Shown piece by piece: positions 1-11,676 of a stretch of 64,000 nt of DNA. Each line of letters begins with the position of its first letter. Positions within the stretch are counted from its first letter, which is position 1. Source of the DNA: Photobacterium aquae (GTDB taxonomy: Bacteria > Pseudomonadota > Gammaproteobacteria > Enterobacterales > Vibrionaceae); the NCBI RefSeq assembly GCF_001029445.1, contig NZ_LDOT01000001.1, positions 1 through 64,000 of the forward strand, in the 5' to 3' direction. A program made the position numbers and the translations under genes. The notes under the pieces were generated by a model. The model ran no database searches. It was not told the DNA's origin and was given only the letters and a program-made list of their open reading frames with translations.

Positions 1-24
1 AGCCCCAGCATTTCTGCTGAGGCT
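1..24 (-). terminator. Probable tRNA transcript terminator hairpin
   Basis: A ten-base stem with one mismatch (AGCCCCAGCA against TGCTGAGGCT, four-base loop) lies just downstream of the tRNA-Asp gene on the minus strand. The U-tract that would complete a Rho-independent terminator would fall outside the window, so only the hairpin is visible. Confidence 0.55.
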
Positions 25-33
25 TCGTTGTGT

Positions 34-110
34 TGGCGGAGCGGACGGGACTCGAACCCGCGACCCCCGGCGTGACAGGCCGGTATTCTAACCAACTGAA
101 CTACCGCTCC
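34..110 (-). tRNA. tRNA-Asp (anticodon GTC)
   Basis: The 77-base minus-strand sequence folds into a cloverleaf with a GGAGCGG/CCGCTCC acceptor stem, a GGTTCGAGTCC T-arm and an encoded 3' CCA. The anticodon loop reads CTGTCAC, giving anticodon GTC for aspartate. It lies 43 bases from the tRNA-Ser gene on the same strand, so both probably come from one transcript with tRNA-Ser first. Confidence 0.97.
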
Positions 111-153
111 AATTCTTTATGAAACCTGGCTTTACAACCAAACTTCTAGAAAG

Positions 154-244
154 TGGCGGAGGGATAGGGATTTGAACCCTAGATACGCTATAAACGTATG
201 CCGGTTTTCAAGACCGGTGCTTTCAACCACTCAGCCATCCCTCC
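154..244 (-). tRNA. tRNA-Ser (anticodon TGA)
   Basis: This 91-base minus-strand gene has the long variable arm of class II tRNAs, an encoded CCA end and an anticodon loop CTTGAAA flanked by CCGGT/ACCGG, giving anticodon TGA (serine, UCA-type codons). tRNA-Ser genes are frequent integration targets, but no integrase or attachment-site duplication is visible beside it. Confidence 0.97.
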
Positions 245-360
245 GTAGGTGCGGTGAATATTAGGGATTTTAGCCAAGGCTGTAAAGCGTTAATTTCAAA
301 AAAACAATCAACAGCGCAAATTTAACCCACACAGGGTAAATTCAGCTCATTAATCGCTAT

Positions 361-1056
361 TTATGAACAAAAACGGTGAGTTAGTTTTTCAAAAACTGAC
401 TTTGCCTGCTGCTCTATTACCTCACCATGCGTAACGACGATACGTTGGAAATCCCACGATTTGACATGCTCGACAAAACGCCCGAATGCCTGCTTGTCTT
501 TTATCGTCAAACCGAGCTTGAGGGGGGGCGCAATGCAGCAACCTTTGAAGCCTATCGGCTGAAACACATATTTTGTCATCACTCCTGAAAAGCCATCAGC
601 GGGTTGCTCATCCGGATAATTTTGAATGAAATCCGTCACAATAAGTGACTGTGACTTATGGTGGAAAAATACCGTTTCACAGAACAGAGGTACCGACGGC
701 ATGGTTTCCCACGACAAGTCATTGGCCCATGGGGCTTCGATACCCAGTTGCAGGATATGGTACTTGGATAACGGGACTTTCCGGGGAATACCGGCGCTGA
801 CATAAAGATCGGCCTCGGGATAAGCGTCTGCCCAATCCTGTAACCAACGACTGTGATGATTATTAGCGGCAACAATATATCGCACCGATCCCAGCGCATT
901 GACTTGCTGCTGCAACTCAGGTGTCAGAGCCGTCGCCGAATGCAGCCACAGGCTGCCGCCTTCCAGACGGACAACAGTCATTCTCAGGCCAAGCTGAGTC
1001 CCCAACATGTTCATACTGTCTTCATGAACCCAGATATCTTCCGCAATTTGCCGCAT
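361..1056 (-). CDS. DUF4336 domain-containing protein (metallo-beta-lactamase-like fold)
   Basis: The 231-residue product resembles DUF4336 proteins, which look like metallo-beta-lactamase-fold relatives. Visible signs are the start IAEDIWVHED, the segment VRYIVAANNHHSRWLQDW where MBL enzymes carry their first metal histidines, and a late VVTHGEVI segment. The canonical HxHxDH motif is not complete, so enzyme activity is uncertain. A start at the ATG at 1056 is preferred to the TTG one codon upstream because an AAGGG ribosome-binding site lies about six bases before it. The gene stands alone; its 3' end faces the tRNA genes. No substrate can be suggested. Confidence 0.75.
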   Translation of the reverse strand: MRQIAEDIWVHEDSMNMLGTQLGLRMTVVRLEGGSLWLHSATALTPELQQQVNALGSVRYIVAANNHHSRWLQDWADAYPEADLYVSAGIPRKVPLSKYHILQLGIEAPWANDLSWETMPSVPLFCETVFFHHKSQSLIVTDFIQNYPDEQPADGFSGVMTKYVFQPIGFKGCCIAPPLKLGLTIKDKQAFGRFVEHVKSWDFQRIVVTHGEVIEQQAKSVFEKLTHRFCS

Positions 1057-1322
1057 CAATCCCTTCCCCTATTCCTGCCGATAAACACCCACATTTTATC
1101 TCACATGCGATTGTTCAAAGACAACGTTATACAACGCTTTCATCATCAACTTTGACCGTGAATGCCACATAAATCACATGGCAGATCCTGAAAATCGAAA
1201 TATGACATTTTTATGACAGATGATTTATCAGGAAAATCGTTTATCAACATTAATACACTGAATTGTAAACGGCTTAAAGCTATTCATAATGCAGGCTCTT
1301 ATTTCGATTCATTTATACAATT

Positions 1323-1691
1323 ATGGAAATGTATCAACACCCTTCAGCCTACCCTGCTCACAACAGCTTGAAATTTCGCAAGCAAATTGAGGCATTTAGG
1401 GAAACCATCCATGCTGAAATCCACCCGATGCAAATGCTGGTATTCTTAGAGGTGATCAACAACCCACCTATGACAGTATCAGTGAGTTATATCAATGATC
1501 TCTTGGTAATCACACAGGCAGCAGCAAGCCGCCATTGCCGAGCACTTACTGAGCGATATTCGCCATCACGAGATGGCTACGGGCTGTGTACTTGGATCCA
1601 ATGTCCAAAAGATTTCCGTTCTAAGTATTTGCAACTAACGGAAAAAGGATTGCTTGTCGCAGAAAAACTGCGCGCAAACTTCCAAAAATAA
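1323..1691 (+). CDS. Small winged-helix DNA-binding protein, MarR-like
   Basis: The 122-residue product has a MarR-type winged-helix layout: a helical segment near residues 35-75 (HPMQMLVFLEVINN, then TQAAASRHCRAL as the likely recognition helix), followed by a wing and LQLTEKGLLVAEKL. It is shorter than ordinary MarR regulators and lacks a clear dimerisation extension at both ends. No strong ribosome-binding site precedes the ATG, and an in-frame ATG two codons later is an alternative start. The flanking DNA is more AT-rich than most of the window. Such short winged-helix proteins also occur on mobile elements, so an acquired origin is possible but not shown. Confidence 0.6.
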   Translation: MEMYQHPSAYPAHNSLKFRKQIEAFRETIHAEIHPMQMLVFLEVINNPPMTVSVSYINDLLVITQAAASRHCRALTERYSPSRDGYGLCTWIQCPKDFRSKYLQLTEKGLLVAEKLRANFQK

Positions 1692-2054
1692 AACTAACAC
1701 CCAGAACAAGAAGCAATCTCCATATTTACATGCCCCTTTTCACGCACCTTTTTGCATGTGATACATACATGATGTAGTAGGCGAGTATGCATAAAAAGCT
1801 CGTTCTAAAAACTGAAATTTCATCAGGACAAGAACGAGCTTCCACCGATAATTTACGAAAACCCCTATTTAAATCTACTTTTGAGCCAACAATGTAACCA
1901 AATGTGTCAATGTGTTGACTCCTCGCCCTCAAAAGAAACCGTCCAGATTAAAGAGCTCCCCTTCCTGCCAGCCACAACCACCATCCTCGCAGCCGTGTAG
2001 TATCGCCTCAACACATGCAGTCACATGTGACATTACCAACATCCAAACATTCAA
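1692..2054. other. Gene-poor interval with an inverted repeat
   Basis: No convincing gene was found in these 363 bases between the winged-helix gene and the 3' end of the DM13 gene. A 68-codon minus-strand frame exists at 1726-1932, but it has no ribosome-binding site and no recognisable features. The inverted repeat at 1796-1841 is the only clear structure. Confidence 0.5.
1796..1841. repeat. Eleven-base perfect inverted repeat
   Basis: AAGCTCGTTCT at 1796-1806 is matched by AGAACGAGCTT at 1831-1841. The 24-base loop itself holds the palindrome TGAAATTTCA. No T-run follows either arm, so it does not look like a standard terminator; an operator or structured RNA is possible. Confidence 0.6.
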
Positions 2055-2525
2055 CTAACGGTACTTGCCCGAGGTGATAAATTCCCCGAATGTCTCGCAC
2101 CACACTACAACCGTGTTGTAGCGCTGAATATCGACACCATTGGTTATCGGTAACATAAAGCCATCAAATGTTTTAATCGCGCCAATGCGTACCATTTCAG
2201 GCTTCAATTGGTTGAATGCCACTTCGGTTTCAATATATTGCGGGGATAAATAGAGTTGATAATCAGGCCCAGGAGCAAGCTGACCAGAAAAGCTGATCAT
2301 ATCGGCTGACAAGGCGACTTCCCCTTCCCCCCAATGCAGGAAATCACTGTCCTGGCGCTCGCGATCAAAAGAAGACGTAAACAACGCATGCTCAACCGCT
2401 TCCTCTATCTCCGCGGCCGATGGAGAGGGCGGCGCAATTAAGACCGGCAACAAATACACCCCAAGAGCAAAACCAATCCCCAGCATTGCAAGGTGAGATA
2501 CCATCAACCCTAATACTCGAGCCAT
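2055..2525 (-). CDS. DM13 domain-containing membrane-anchored protein
   Basis: The 156-residue product begins with one hydrophobic segment (residues 5-32) that could be an uncleaved signal anchor. A soluble domain ends in VVVWCETFGEFITSGKYR, which matches the C-terminal signature of DM13 domains (Cys in a WCE.F..F...K pattern). DM13 domains are proposed to take part in extracytoplasmic redox reactions, so the domain should lie in the periplasm. A GGAGG ribosome-binding site sits upstream of the ATG. The LysR gene lies 62 bases upstream on the same strand, so cotranscription is possible. The substrate is unknown. Confidence 0.78.
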   Translation of the reverse strand: MARVLGLMVSHLAMLGIGFALGVYLLPVLIAPPSPSAAEIEEAVEHALFTSSFDRERQDSDFLHWGEGEVALSADMISFSGQLAPGPDYQLYLSPQYIETEVAFNQLKPEMVRIGAIKTFDGFMLPITNGVDIQRYNTVVVWCETFGEFITSGKYR

Positions 2526-2587
2526 AACGCCTCCTTGTCTGTTGCTCTAGACTGCCCACCTATTAGTTATATACCCAACTCAACAAC

Positions 2588-3481
2588 CTAAACAAACCGA
2601 TAACTATCGAATGCACGGGCAATAATTTCCATCGCGGCCTGGCGTACAGGCCCAGATTGATGCCTGCGTGACTCAACCACATCCACGGTTGTCACCCAGC
2701 CATCAGGCTCGAACGCGATATTGAGGATCTGCAGCTCCCCACGTTCCACGCTGCTTCTTGCAAGACGCTCTGGAACCAGCGCCCACCCCAAACCGTTAGC
2801 TGCCATTTCCAGCATCAATTGATGGGTATTTGCGTACCATACCTGCGGGCTAATGGCATAGCTGAACCACAGCTCTTTGCCAACGGAGGAGCGATGGGCG
2901 AGCTGGCGATAATTCCGCAAATCGGTATCACTTACGGTTTTCTGGCTGGCCAACGGGTGAGTTGGCGCTGCCAAGGTCACGAAGCGGTTGTAACCAATCG
3001 TCTTGAACTCGGCATCTTCCAGCATGGTTCCATCGGCATAGACCACCCCAATATGCGCCCGCCCCTCACTGAACATAGCCTTGATGTCAAATGTCGATGC
3101 CGCCACCACATTGATCGTTGCCATCGGGTGCGAGTCGGCCAATGCACAGAGCTCAGCCAGCAAGCAGTTATCCAGCAGGCTTTCCTCCACGGCTATCACC
3201 AGCTCATGCTCTTCGGCGGTTTCTAGGGCCATCAGCTTTTGGTCCAAACGCTGCTGCTGGAGCAAAATGGTCTTTGCCATCGGCAAAAGCGCCTCGCCAG
3301 CCGGGGTCAAAACCGGGATATTGCCGCTTCGATCGAACAAGATCTGGTTGAAGGTGATCTCCAAGTTGGAAACCGCCTGACTCACCCCTGACTGGGCACG
3401 CCGGTACTTTCGCGCGGCCGCAGAAAAAGAGCCGCACTCACACACGGCAACGAATAATTTCAACTGTTCAAAACTGTACAT
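2588..3481 (-). CDS. LysR-family transcriptional regulator
   Basis: The 297-residue product has the standard LysR size and layout. The N-terminal winged helix (FEQLKLFVAVCECGSFSAAARKYRRAQSGVSQAVSNLE) is followed by a periplasmic-binding-like effector domain from about residue 90. It diverges from the PACE efflux gene at 3686 with a 204-base shared intergenic region, the arrangement in which a LysR protein usually controls its divergent neighbour. Control of the efflux gene is inferred from this context; the effector is unknown. Confidence 0.92.
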   Translation of the reverse strand: MYSFEQLKLFVAVCECGSFSAAARKYRRAQSGVSQAVSNLEITFNQILFDRSGNIPVLTPAGEALLPMAKTILLQQQRLDQKLMALETAEEHELVIAVEESLLDNCLLAELCALADSHPMATINVVAASTFDIKAMFSEGRAHIGVVYADGTMLEDAEFKTIGYNRFVTLAAPTHPLASQKTVSDTDLRNYRQLAHRSSVGKELWFSYAISPQVWYANTHQLMLEMAANGLGWALVPERLARSSVERGELQILNIAFEPDGWVTTVDVVESRRHQSGPVRQAAMEIIARAFDSYRFV

Positions 3482-3685
3482 GCATGGCTACCTACGCGTG
3501 GTTCGTCAACTTACAAGCAACGTTCAATTCAACATGGTTATTGATAGAAAGCTAGCCTATCACGATCTGTGATAGCTGCTAACTTTTCATCCCCATTCCC
3601 ACTGCTATTCTGAGCCAATACGCCTTGTCGCTGTAATATGCCAAGGTGAAAGTTACACCACTGAATACGATGAGAAAAACACGCA

Positions 3686-4132
3686 ATGCAGCCTATCGAA
3701 CGCCTTTTCCACGCCGTTTTGTTTGAAGTTCTGGCCATCTCACTCTCCATTGTCGGCCTGATGGTCTTTACCGATCACCCCGTCACCAAGTTATCAGGAA
3801 CAATGATAACCGTTGCGACAATAGCGATGGTATGGAACATGGTGTTCAACGCCCTGTTCGACCGTCTGATTCCCGGCAAGCGCGAAGAACGCAGTTTCAT
3901 GACCCGCATCATGCAGGTTATCGGCTTCGAAGGCGGCCTGCTGCTCATCACAGTGCCACTGATGGCATGGATGCTTTCCGTCGGACTATGGGAGGCCTTC
4001 GCGATGGATATTAGCGTCACGCTATTTATCACCGTTTACGCCTTTATTTTCAATTACTGCTACGACCACCTGCGAGCAGCCATACTCCGCCACCGTCAAG
4101 GCAATGCTGGCCATGATCACCTGCCGGTCTAA
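3686..4132 (+). CDS. PACE-family multidrug/chlorhexidine efflux transporter
   Basis: The 148-residue inner-membrane protein has four hydrophobic segments in two tandem bacterial transmembrane pair (BTP) repeats. The first repeat begins [14 protein letters not shown], with the family's conserved RxxH...FE pattern including the membrane glutamate. The second repeat begins [14 protein letters not shown]. The PACE family (AceI of Acinetobacter) exports cationic biocides and short diamines using proton energy. The divergent LysR gene is the likely regulator. The tyrS gene follows after 41 bases, so partial read-through is possible. Substrate specificity cannot be read from sequence. Confidence 0.88.
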   Translation: MQPIERLFHAVLFEVLAISLSIVGLMVFTDHPVTKLSGTMITVATIAMVWNMVFNALFDRLIPGKREERSFMTRIMQVIGFEGGLLLITVPLMAWMLSVGLWEAFAMDISVTLFITVYAFIFNYCYDHLRAAILRHRQGNAGHDHLPV

Positions 4133-4173
4133 CGGCCCCGTTTACACCTTTCACTGATTACCGAAGAGCAGTT

Positions 4174-5379
4174 ATGAACAACCAAACCCCGAATACAATC
4201 CCTAGCGATGCCTTGGCAATGATTACCCGAGGTACAGACAGCATTAGCCCCTTTACCGCACTGAAACAAAAACTGGCCCTGAACCGCCCTCTTGTCGTTA
4301 AGTTGGGAGCCGATCCCACTGCACCGGACATTCACCTCGGCCATACGGTTATTCTCAACAAATTGCGCCAATTCCAGCAGCTAGGCCACCAGATCATTTT
4401 CCTTATCGGTGACTTTACCGGCCGGATCGGTGATCCCTCCGGCAAAAACACCACCCGCCCACCGTTGACAACCGAACAGGTCCTAGCCAATGCGGCTACT
4501 TACAAGGAGCAGGTATTCAAGATTCTTGATGCCGACAAGACCCAGATCGTCTTCAACTCCGAATGGCTCTCGCAGCTTGGCGCGGAAGGCATGATCCGGC
4601 TGTCTGCGAGCCAGACAGTGGCCAGAATGCTGGAACGGGAGGATTTCAAGCAACGCTTTGCCAGCCAACGAGCCATCGGGATCCATGAATTTATCTACCC
4701 GCTCCTCCAAGGCTACGACTCGGTTGCGCTCAAGGCTGACATTGAACTTGGCGGCACCGACCAGACCTTCAACTTGCTTATGGGACGGGAACTGCAAAAA
4801 CAGCATGGTCAAGAACCACAGGTAGTGATCACCATGCCGTTGCTGGTCGGTCTTGATGGAGAGAAGAAAATGTCTAAATCGGCTCACAACTACATTGGGG
4901 TCACTGAAGCACCGGATGAAATGTACGGCAAGCTGATGTCAATTTCCGACACCCTGATGTGGAACTACTTCGAATTGCTCTCCTTCAGACCGCTGTCCGA
5001 AATCGAACAATTCAAGGCAGAGATTGATGCGGGACGCAATCCCAAAACTGTGAAGGTCCTGCTGGCCAAGGAGATCGTCGCACGCTTCCATGATCAGGAA
5101 GCCGCCGATCAGGCAGAACAACGCTTTGACAGCCGCTTCAAGCATCAGGCCCTGCCCGATAACCTTGAAGCCATTGAACTGCCCGTCGGCCTGAGTCTCA
5201 GCCAGTTGCTAAAACAAGCAGGTCTCGTGGCCTCGACCTCAGAAGCAATGCGTCTGATTGCCCAAGGTGCTGTGAAACGGGATGGCGAGAAACTTGAAGA
5301 CCCTGCCCTGCCGGTACTTGTCGGCGAGGCGATCTACCAAGTCGGCAAGCGCCGGATCGCCAAAATCATCACCGCTTAA
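4174..5379 (+). CDS. tyrS: Tyrosyl-tRNA synthetase, second (TyrZ-like) type
   Basis: The 401-residue class I synthetase charges tRNA-Tyr with tyrosine. The HIGH-class motif is HLGH at residues 54-57 and the KMSKS loop is at 232-236. A C-terminal S4-like RNA-binding domain starts near residue 335 ([12 protein letters not shown]...[13 protein letters not shown]). Length and the [14 protein letters not shown] motif fit the shorter bacterial TyrRS type that several Vibrionaceae and pseudomonads carry, often beside a longer E. coli-like enzyme. Whether a second gene exists here cannot be seen. Its stop codon overlaps that of the convergent racemase gene. Confidence 0.95.
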   Translation: MNNQTPNTIPSDALAMITRGTDSISPFTALKQKLALNRPLVVKLGADPTAPDIHLGHTVILNKLRQFQQLGHQIIFLIGDFTGRIGDPSGKNTTRPPLTTEQVLANAATYKEQVFKILDADKTQIVFNSEWLSQLGAEGMIRLSASQTVARMLEREDFKQRFASQRAIGIHEFIYPLLQGYDSVALKADIELGGTDQTFNLLMGRELQKQHGQEPQVVITMPLLVGLDGEKKMSKSAHNYIGVTEAPDEMYGKLMSISDTLMWNYFELLSFRPLSEIEQFKAEIDAGRNPKTVKVLLAKEIVARFHDQEAADQAEQRFDSRFKHQALPDNLEAIELPVGLSLSQLLKQAGLVASTSEAMRLIAQGAVKRDGEKLEDPALPVLVGEAIYQVGKRRIAKIITA

Positions 5380-6068
5380 TCCAAGGCACGAGCGACAGCG
5401 GCGGCGGCATGGATCGCCGTCGTATCATAAAGCGGGACCTGGGTATCTTGGGGGCGAAGCAGCAAGGCAATTTCGGTACACCCCAAGATAACAGCCTGTG
5501 CACCCTGCTGGTACAGTGCTTCGGCGATTCGGATATACTCCTGCCGTGATGCCGCGGAGATAGTCCCCTGACAAAGTTCATCATAAATTATACGATGCAC
5601 ACACTCGCGGTCAGCTGCATCAGGAACGATGACCTCAATGCCAAAATTATCCTTGATACGGCCCGTATAGAAATCCTGCTCCATGGTAAAACGCGTACCC
5701 AGCAAGCCAACTTTGGTTATGTTATCGGTAAGCAACTGCTGTGCTGTGGCATCAGCAATATGCAATAACGGGATCGAGACTGCAGCCTCAATGGCAGGGG
5801 CGACCTTATGCATCGTGTTTGTTCCGATCATGATAAAGTCCGCTCCGGCCGCTTCAACCGAGCGCGCCGCCTGAGCCAGTATTTCCGCGGTCGCGTCCCA
5901 ATCCCCAGCATGTTGCAACGTTTCAATCTCAGCAAAGTTTACACTGTAAAGCACAATCTTCGCCGAGTGGAGGCCACCTAACTGCTGCTTCACCCCTTCA
6001 TTGAGCGCCCGGTAATAACTGCTGGTCGACTCCCAGCTCATGCCACCCAGTAAACCTATCGTTTTCAT
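5376..6068 (-). CDS. Aspartate/glutamate racemase, YgeA-like
   Basis: The 230-residue enzyme belongs to the cofactor-independent Asp/Glu racemase family. The start at [15 protein letters not shown] (6068) fits family length; an upstream in-frame ATG would add 31 poorly conserved residues. The second catalytic cysteine is in [12 protein letters not shown]. The first site reads GTNTMHK, with threonine where most family members have cysteine (CNTxH). The same Thr/Cys pair was described for E. coli YgeA, an L-Asp/L-Glu-specific racemase. The enzyme is expected to be cytoplasmic and may supply D-amino acids. Its stop codon overlaps the tyrS stop on the opposite strand. Confidence 0.88.
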   Translation of the reverse strand: MKTIGLLGGMSWESTSSYYRALNEGVKQQLGGLHSAKIVLYSVNFAEIETLQHAGDWDATAEILAQAARSVEAAGADFIMIGTNTMHKVAPAIEAAVSIPLLHIADATAQQLLTDNITKVGLLGTRFTMEQDFYTGRIKDNFGIEVIVPDAADRECVHRIIYDELCQGTISAASRQEYIRIAEALYQQGAQAVILGCTEIALLLRPQDTQVPLYDTTAIHAAAAVARALD

Positions 6069-6294
6069 AATCTTCCTTATTTTAAATGCAATGCTGTATG
6101 CCCAAACAACCCGCAAAGAAAAGAGCTGCAAGCCTATTAAAGTCGCAGGAACATAGAACACAATGTCCTTAAATTGATGTTTTTTGTCCTTATATCAGTA
6201 ATCACCCATCACGGATTTCTCTACAATGGCGACCAACTAAACCAGACCACATCAACATACACCGATACAACAGCCGTACCCAAGGACACCAGCC

Positions 6295-6879
6295 ATGACA
6301 CACCACCTCATCAGCCTAGAACTGGATGAAACCCACCCGGCCTACCAATGGGCCAAACGCCAGTCCGACAGCGTCAATGCCTTTGGTCATATTGGCACCC
6401 ACATTGACTGTTATACCCGAAGGCCCACCCAGACGCATTACCGGACGGAAGCCGTTGTTATCGACTGCCGCGAGGGCATGCCGACCGCAGCCGATATCGA
6501 ACGCTATCAAATTCAAGGGAAAGCCCTCGTCCTGTACACCGCCAATACGGCAGCCCATCAATACGGTACCGAGGCATACGGCAAACATGACACCGCACTT
6601 CACAGTGACGTGCTTGATGCCATTTTGGGCCAGAGCCCAGCCTTTATCATCATCGACAGTTACGGTATCGGTCAGCACGGCGACGAACATATGGCTTTTG
6701 ACAGACGCTGCGAAGCCGCTGGATGCTTTGTCGTTGAAAACGTCCTGCTGACCCCGCCCATCGCCGAACAGCTGCGGCAAGTGGTTATCGCCATCCCGGC
6801 TACCCGCCAAGATGCGACCGGCCTTCGTTGCGAGGTAATGGCCATTTGCCCATCTGAAAACCATCATGCTGACAGCTAA
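6295..6879 (+). CDS. Cyclase-family metal-dependent hydrolase (kynurenine formamidase-like)
   Basis: The 194-residue product carries the cyclase-family metal motif HIGTHIDCY (HxGTHxD) near residues 32-40. A later segment IIIDSYGIGQHGDEHMAF fits the family's second conserved region. The family includes KynB arylformamidase and isatin hydrolase; at under 200 residues this one is slightly short. The ATG at 6295 follows an AAGGA ribosome-binding site. It stands divergent from the racemase gene with 226 bases between starts. No kynurenine genes are nearby, so the substrate is not inferable. Confidence 0.8.
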   Translation: MTHHLISLELDETHPAYQWAKRQSDSVNAFGHIGTHIDCYTRRPTQTHYRTEAVVIDCREGMPTAADIERYQIQGKALVLYTANTAAHQYGTEAYGKHDTALHSDVLDAILGQSPAFIIIDSYGIGQHGDEHMAFDRRCEAAGCFVVENVLLTPPIAEQLRQVVIAIPATRQDATGLRCEVMAICPSENHHADS

Positions 6880-6880
6880 T

Positions 6881-6906
6881 AAAAAAGGCCACAAAAATGT
6901 GGCCTT
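6881..6906 (-). terminator. Rho-independent terminator of the GNAT operon
   Basis: AAGGCCAC and GTGGCCTT form an eight-base stem around a six-base loop. An A-run on the plus strand gives a U-run after the hairpin on the minus strand, so it terminates the minus-strand GNAT transcript; the hairpin may also help end the cyclase transcript. Confidence 0.85.
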
Positions 6907-6957
6907 GTCTCGGTATACTATGGGAACACGCCAATCTTTCGTATTCCCCGCAACGAT

Positions 6958-7497
6958 TTACCAATACACCTGCTTGTCGAGAGCGGAAACACATGAAGAA
7001 CGCCCGCTAATGGCCGGTATCGCCTGCTCACACAATGACAGCGCCAGCCAGCCTTCAGGGTACGTCAGCACCCGAGGGGCAGGAACAACCGCTTCGCTCA
7101 CGGGTTCAAAGCCCACCTTGCCATAGTAATTCGGATCACCATAGGTAATGACGAACTCGACACCTTGCGCACGCAATACCTCCAAGGCAAAGCGGATCAG
7201 CCCCTGACCCACTCCCTTGCGTTGGCAGTCAGTACGCACCGCAACAGGAGATAGCAAATAAACCCGCCGCTCAGATTCGTCAAACCCCATACGGGTCATC
7301 ATAATACAGCCGGCCAAATGCCCGTCGCCTTCCGCCACGAAGACCATGATATCTTCCGGATTAGTCGTAACCATCATCTCCCGGGCTAGTTCGCCGATCA
7401 GCGCCCCTTCCGTCTCACCTTCGGAATCAGAAAAGGTCTGGGTGAATAACCGCTGCACACGATCAAGGTAACTTGAGTCACATACTGAATATTTCAT
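6958..7497 (-). CDS. GNAT-family N-acetyltransferase
   Basis: The 179-residue protein has the GNAT acetyl-CoA fold. The segment YLLSPVAVRTDCQRKGVGQGLIRFAL holds the V-x-x-x-x-Q-x-x-G-x-G/A pyrophosphate-binding motif, followed by a YGDPNYYGKVGFEPVSE segment typical of YhbS-like acetyltransferases (small-molecule or protein substrates). It lies 39 bases downstream of the MerR-methyltransferase gene on the same strand and is probably cotranscribed with it. The substrate is unknown. Confidence 0.9.
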   Translation of the reverse strand: MKYSVCDSSYLDRVQRLFTQTFSDSEGETEGALIGELAREMMVTTNPEDIMVFVAEGDGHLAGCIMMTRMGFDESERRVYLLSPVAVRTDCQRKGVGQGLIRFALEVLRAQGVEFVITYGDPNYYGKVGFEPVSEAVVPAPRVLTYPEGWLALSLCEQAIPAISGRSSCVSALDKQVYW

Positions 7498-7536
7498 TGC
7501 TACTAATTTCTCTCCAATCAGCCCTGATGCAATCCA

Positions 7537-8706
7537 TCAACGCTTTTGCAAAACAAACATCTGATAATCGAACTGGCGACCACGCTGGCGATATATCGCC
7601 AGTTCCTTTTTGATATCACGCATCGCCGACGACTCAGCCATATCGGCCTCAAGCGCATCAACCTGTGCCTGAAGTGGCTCGTAGTAAGCCGCCCATGACT
7701 CATCACTGAGCACAAAACTGTCAAGCACCTCATAACCAGCCTGTTTTGCCTGTACGATACGCACTTTCTCATCGCCGATATCCGGGTACTCATTGAGCCA
7801 GAACGCCCTAACCTCATCATCCGGTGTATCGCAAGACCATACTAGATCACTGAGCACTAGCACCCCGCCCGGCGTCAACAACCGCTTCCACTGCTTAAAG
7901 GCATTCTCCACCCCCATAACGTAAGCAGAACTCTCGGCCCAGATGACATCGAAGGCCTCATCGGCAAACGGCAAGTCCGTCATACTGGCTGTCACCGCAG
8001 TGATTTTATCGGCCACACCGCACTCGCCCGCCCGGCGAGCCAACCGATCCAAAGCAGCGTCATGGTTATCAACCGCGGTGATCGGAGCCGGACAATGCGC
8101 AGCCAGTACCGTTGTTGCGATCCCCTGACCACATCCCACCTCAAGCAATTGCTCAGGCACGAACGGTACCTTGGCCAACGCGCGCAGGGTATCGGCTTCC
8201 GAGCCCGGCCCCCAACGTTCCAGCGGGTCAAAAACCCTAAAAAAGTCATTCATGTAACTATCATGGGTATTCATATCTTTCGAAATCCATCGCAATCTCA
8301 AGGCTTCTTTTTCACTGAAGCCCTGCTTTATCAACCAATCAAAGTGCGCAGCTGGAGCCTGACTGTCCATATTCTGGTGCCACTCTCGCATCGAGTGCCT
8401 GCCGAGCATTGCCGCCAGCAGCTCCCTGGCTTTTTGCTTTTGGGCTATATCCTCGTCCAAAATGGCGAGGCGCTGCACCAAGCTTTCACGGTTTATCTGG
8501 CTATCCAGACACGCCTGACACTCCTTGAGCGTAAGCCCTCCGGCTTGCAACTGCTGCAAGAGCTTCACGCGCTGGACATCCTGTTCGCTATAGGTCCGGT
8601 AGCCATTGTCCAGCCGATTGCCACAAATCAGCCCAAGCTTTTCGTAATACAGCAAGGTAGATCGGCTCAAGCCAACCTGCTGTGCCAATTCAGAAATACG
8701 GTACAT
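7537..8706 (-). CDS. MerR-type regulator fused to a SAM-dependent methyltransferase
   Basis: The 389-residue protein has two parts. Residues 1-70 are a MerR winged helix (YRISELAQQVGLSRSTLLYYEKLGL) followed by a dimerisation helix to about 115. Residues from about 190 form a class I Rossmann methyltransferase with motif I LLEVGCGQGIAT, an acidic VDNHD strand and motif IV-like DVIWAESSAYVMG. The methyltransferase half resembles small-molecule (ubiE-like) enzymes. The ATG at 8706 is preferred to the GTG before it because of a GGGGTGGG ribosome-binding site. The effector-binding half of a normal MerR protein seems to be replaced by the enzyme. What it methylates and whether it still represses promoters are unknown. 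Confidence 0.88.
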   Translation of the reverse strand: MYRISELAQQVGLSRSTLLYYEKLGLICGNRLDNGYRTYSEQDVQRVKLLQQLQAGGLTLKECQACLDSQINRESLVQRLAILDEDIAQKQKARELLAAMLGRHSMREWHQNMDSQAPAAHFDWLIKQGFSEKEALRLRWISKDMNTHDSYMNDFFRVFDPLERWGPGSEADTLRALAKVPFVPEQLLEVGCGQGIATTVLAAHCPAPITAVDNHDAALDRLARRAGECGVADKITAVTASMTDLPFADEAFDVIWAESSAYVMGVENAFKQWKRLLTPGGVLVLSDLVWSCDTPDDEVRAFWLNEYPDIGDEKVRIVQAKQAGYEVLDSFVLSDESWAAYYEPLQAQVDALEADMAESSAMRDIKKELAIYRQRGRQFDYQMFVLQKR

Positions 8707-8784
8707 CACCCACCCCTTTTATCTTTTACCCACCTTAAACTGTGAAGCATTAGACAGGTCAAGCAAATTTTATTTTCCCCAAAC

Positions 8785-8824
8785 AAAAAAACCGGACGGT
8801 AGACATCTACCATCCGGTTTTTCC
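8785..8824 (-). terminator. Terminator of the GH63-type gene
   Basis: A long hairpin (AAACCGGACGGTAGA against TCTACCATCCGGTTT, one mismatch) is flanked by A- and T-runs on both sides. On the minus strand it follows the glycosidase gene and precedes the MerR-methyltransferase gene; it would work in either direction. Confidence 0.88.
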
Positions 8825-8906
8825 TTTCGGCCTATCTAGCGCCGTTGCAAATTCGAGCCTCGGTCAGGATCCGGGGGAATAACCCCTTCCGTCAGCCCTA
8901 TGCAAG

Positions 8907-11525
<2,619 letters not shown>

Positions 11526-11676
11526 TCATGAAAGAATAATCTCCCATGAAAAACAAAATGACCTTTCAGTATTTTATTGTGTATAGGGCGACAAACAGAT
11601 ATAAAAATAAGTGTTTAAACCGGACAACTAAAATTTAAATACCCGTTTATTATTAATTTTAAAACAACAACTACAT

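Noticed and set aside
34..244. Integrative element at the tRNA-Ser or tRNA-Asp gene
   Set aside because: No integrase, no repeated tRNA end and no phage or plasmid genes are visible next to them.
1726..1932. Minus-strand frame of 68 codons after the winged-helix gene
   Set aside because: No ribosome-binding site, no motif, and it spans an inverted repeat; probably a chance frame.
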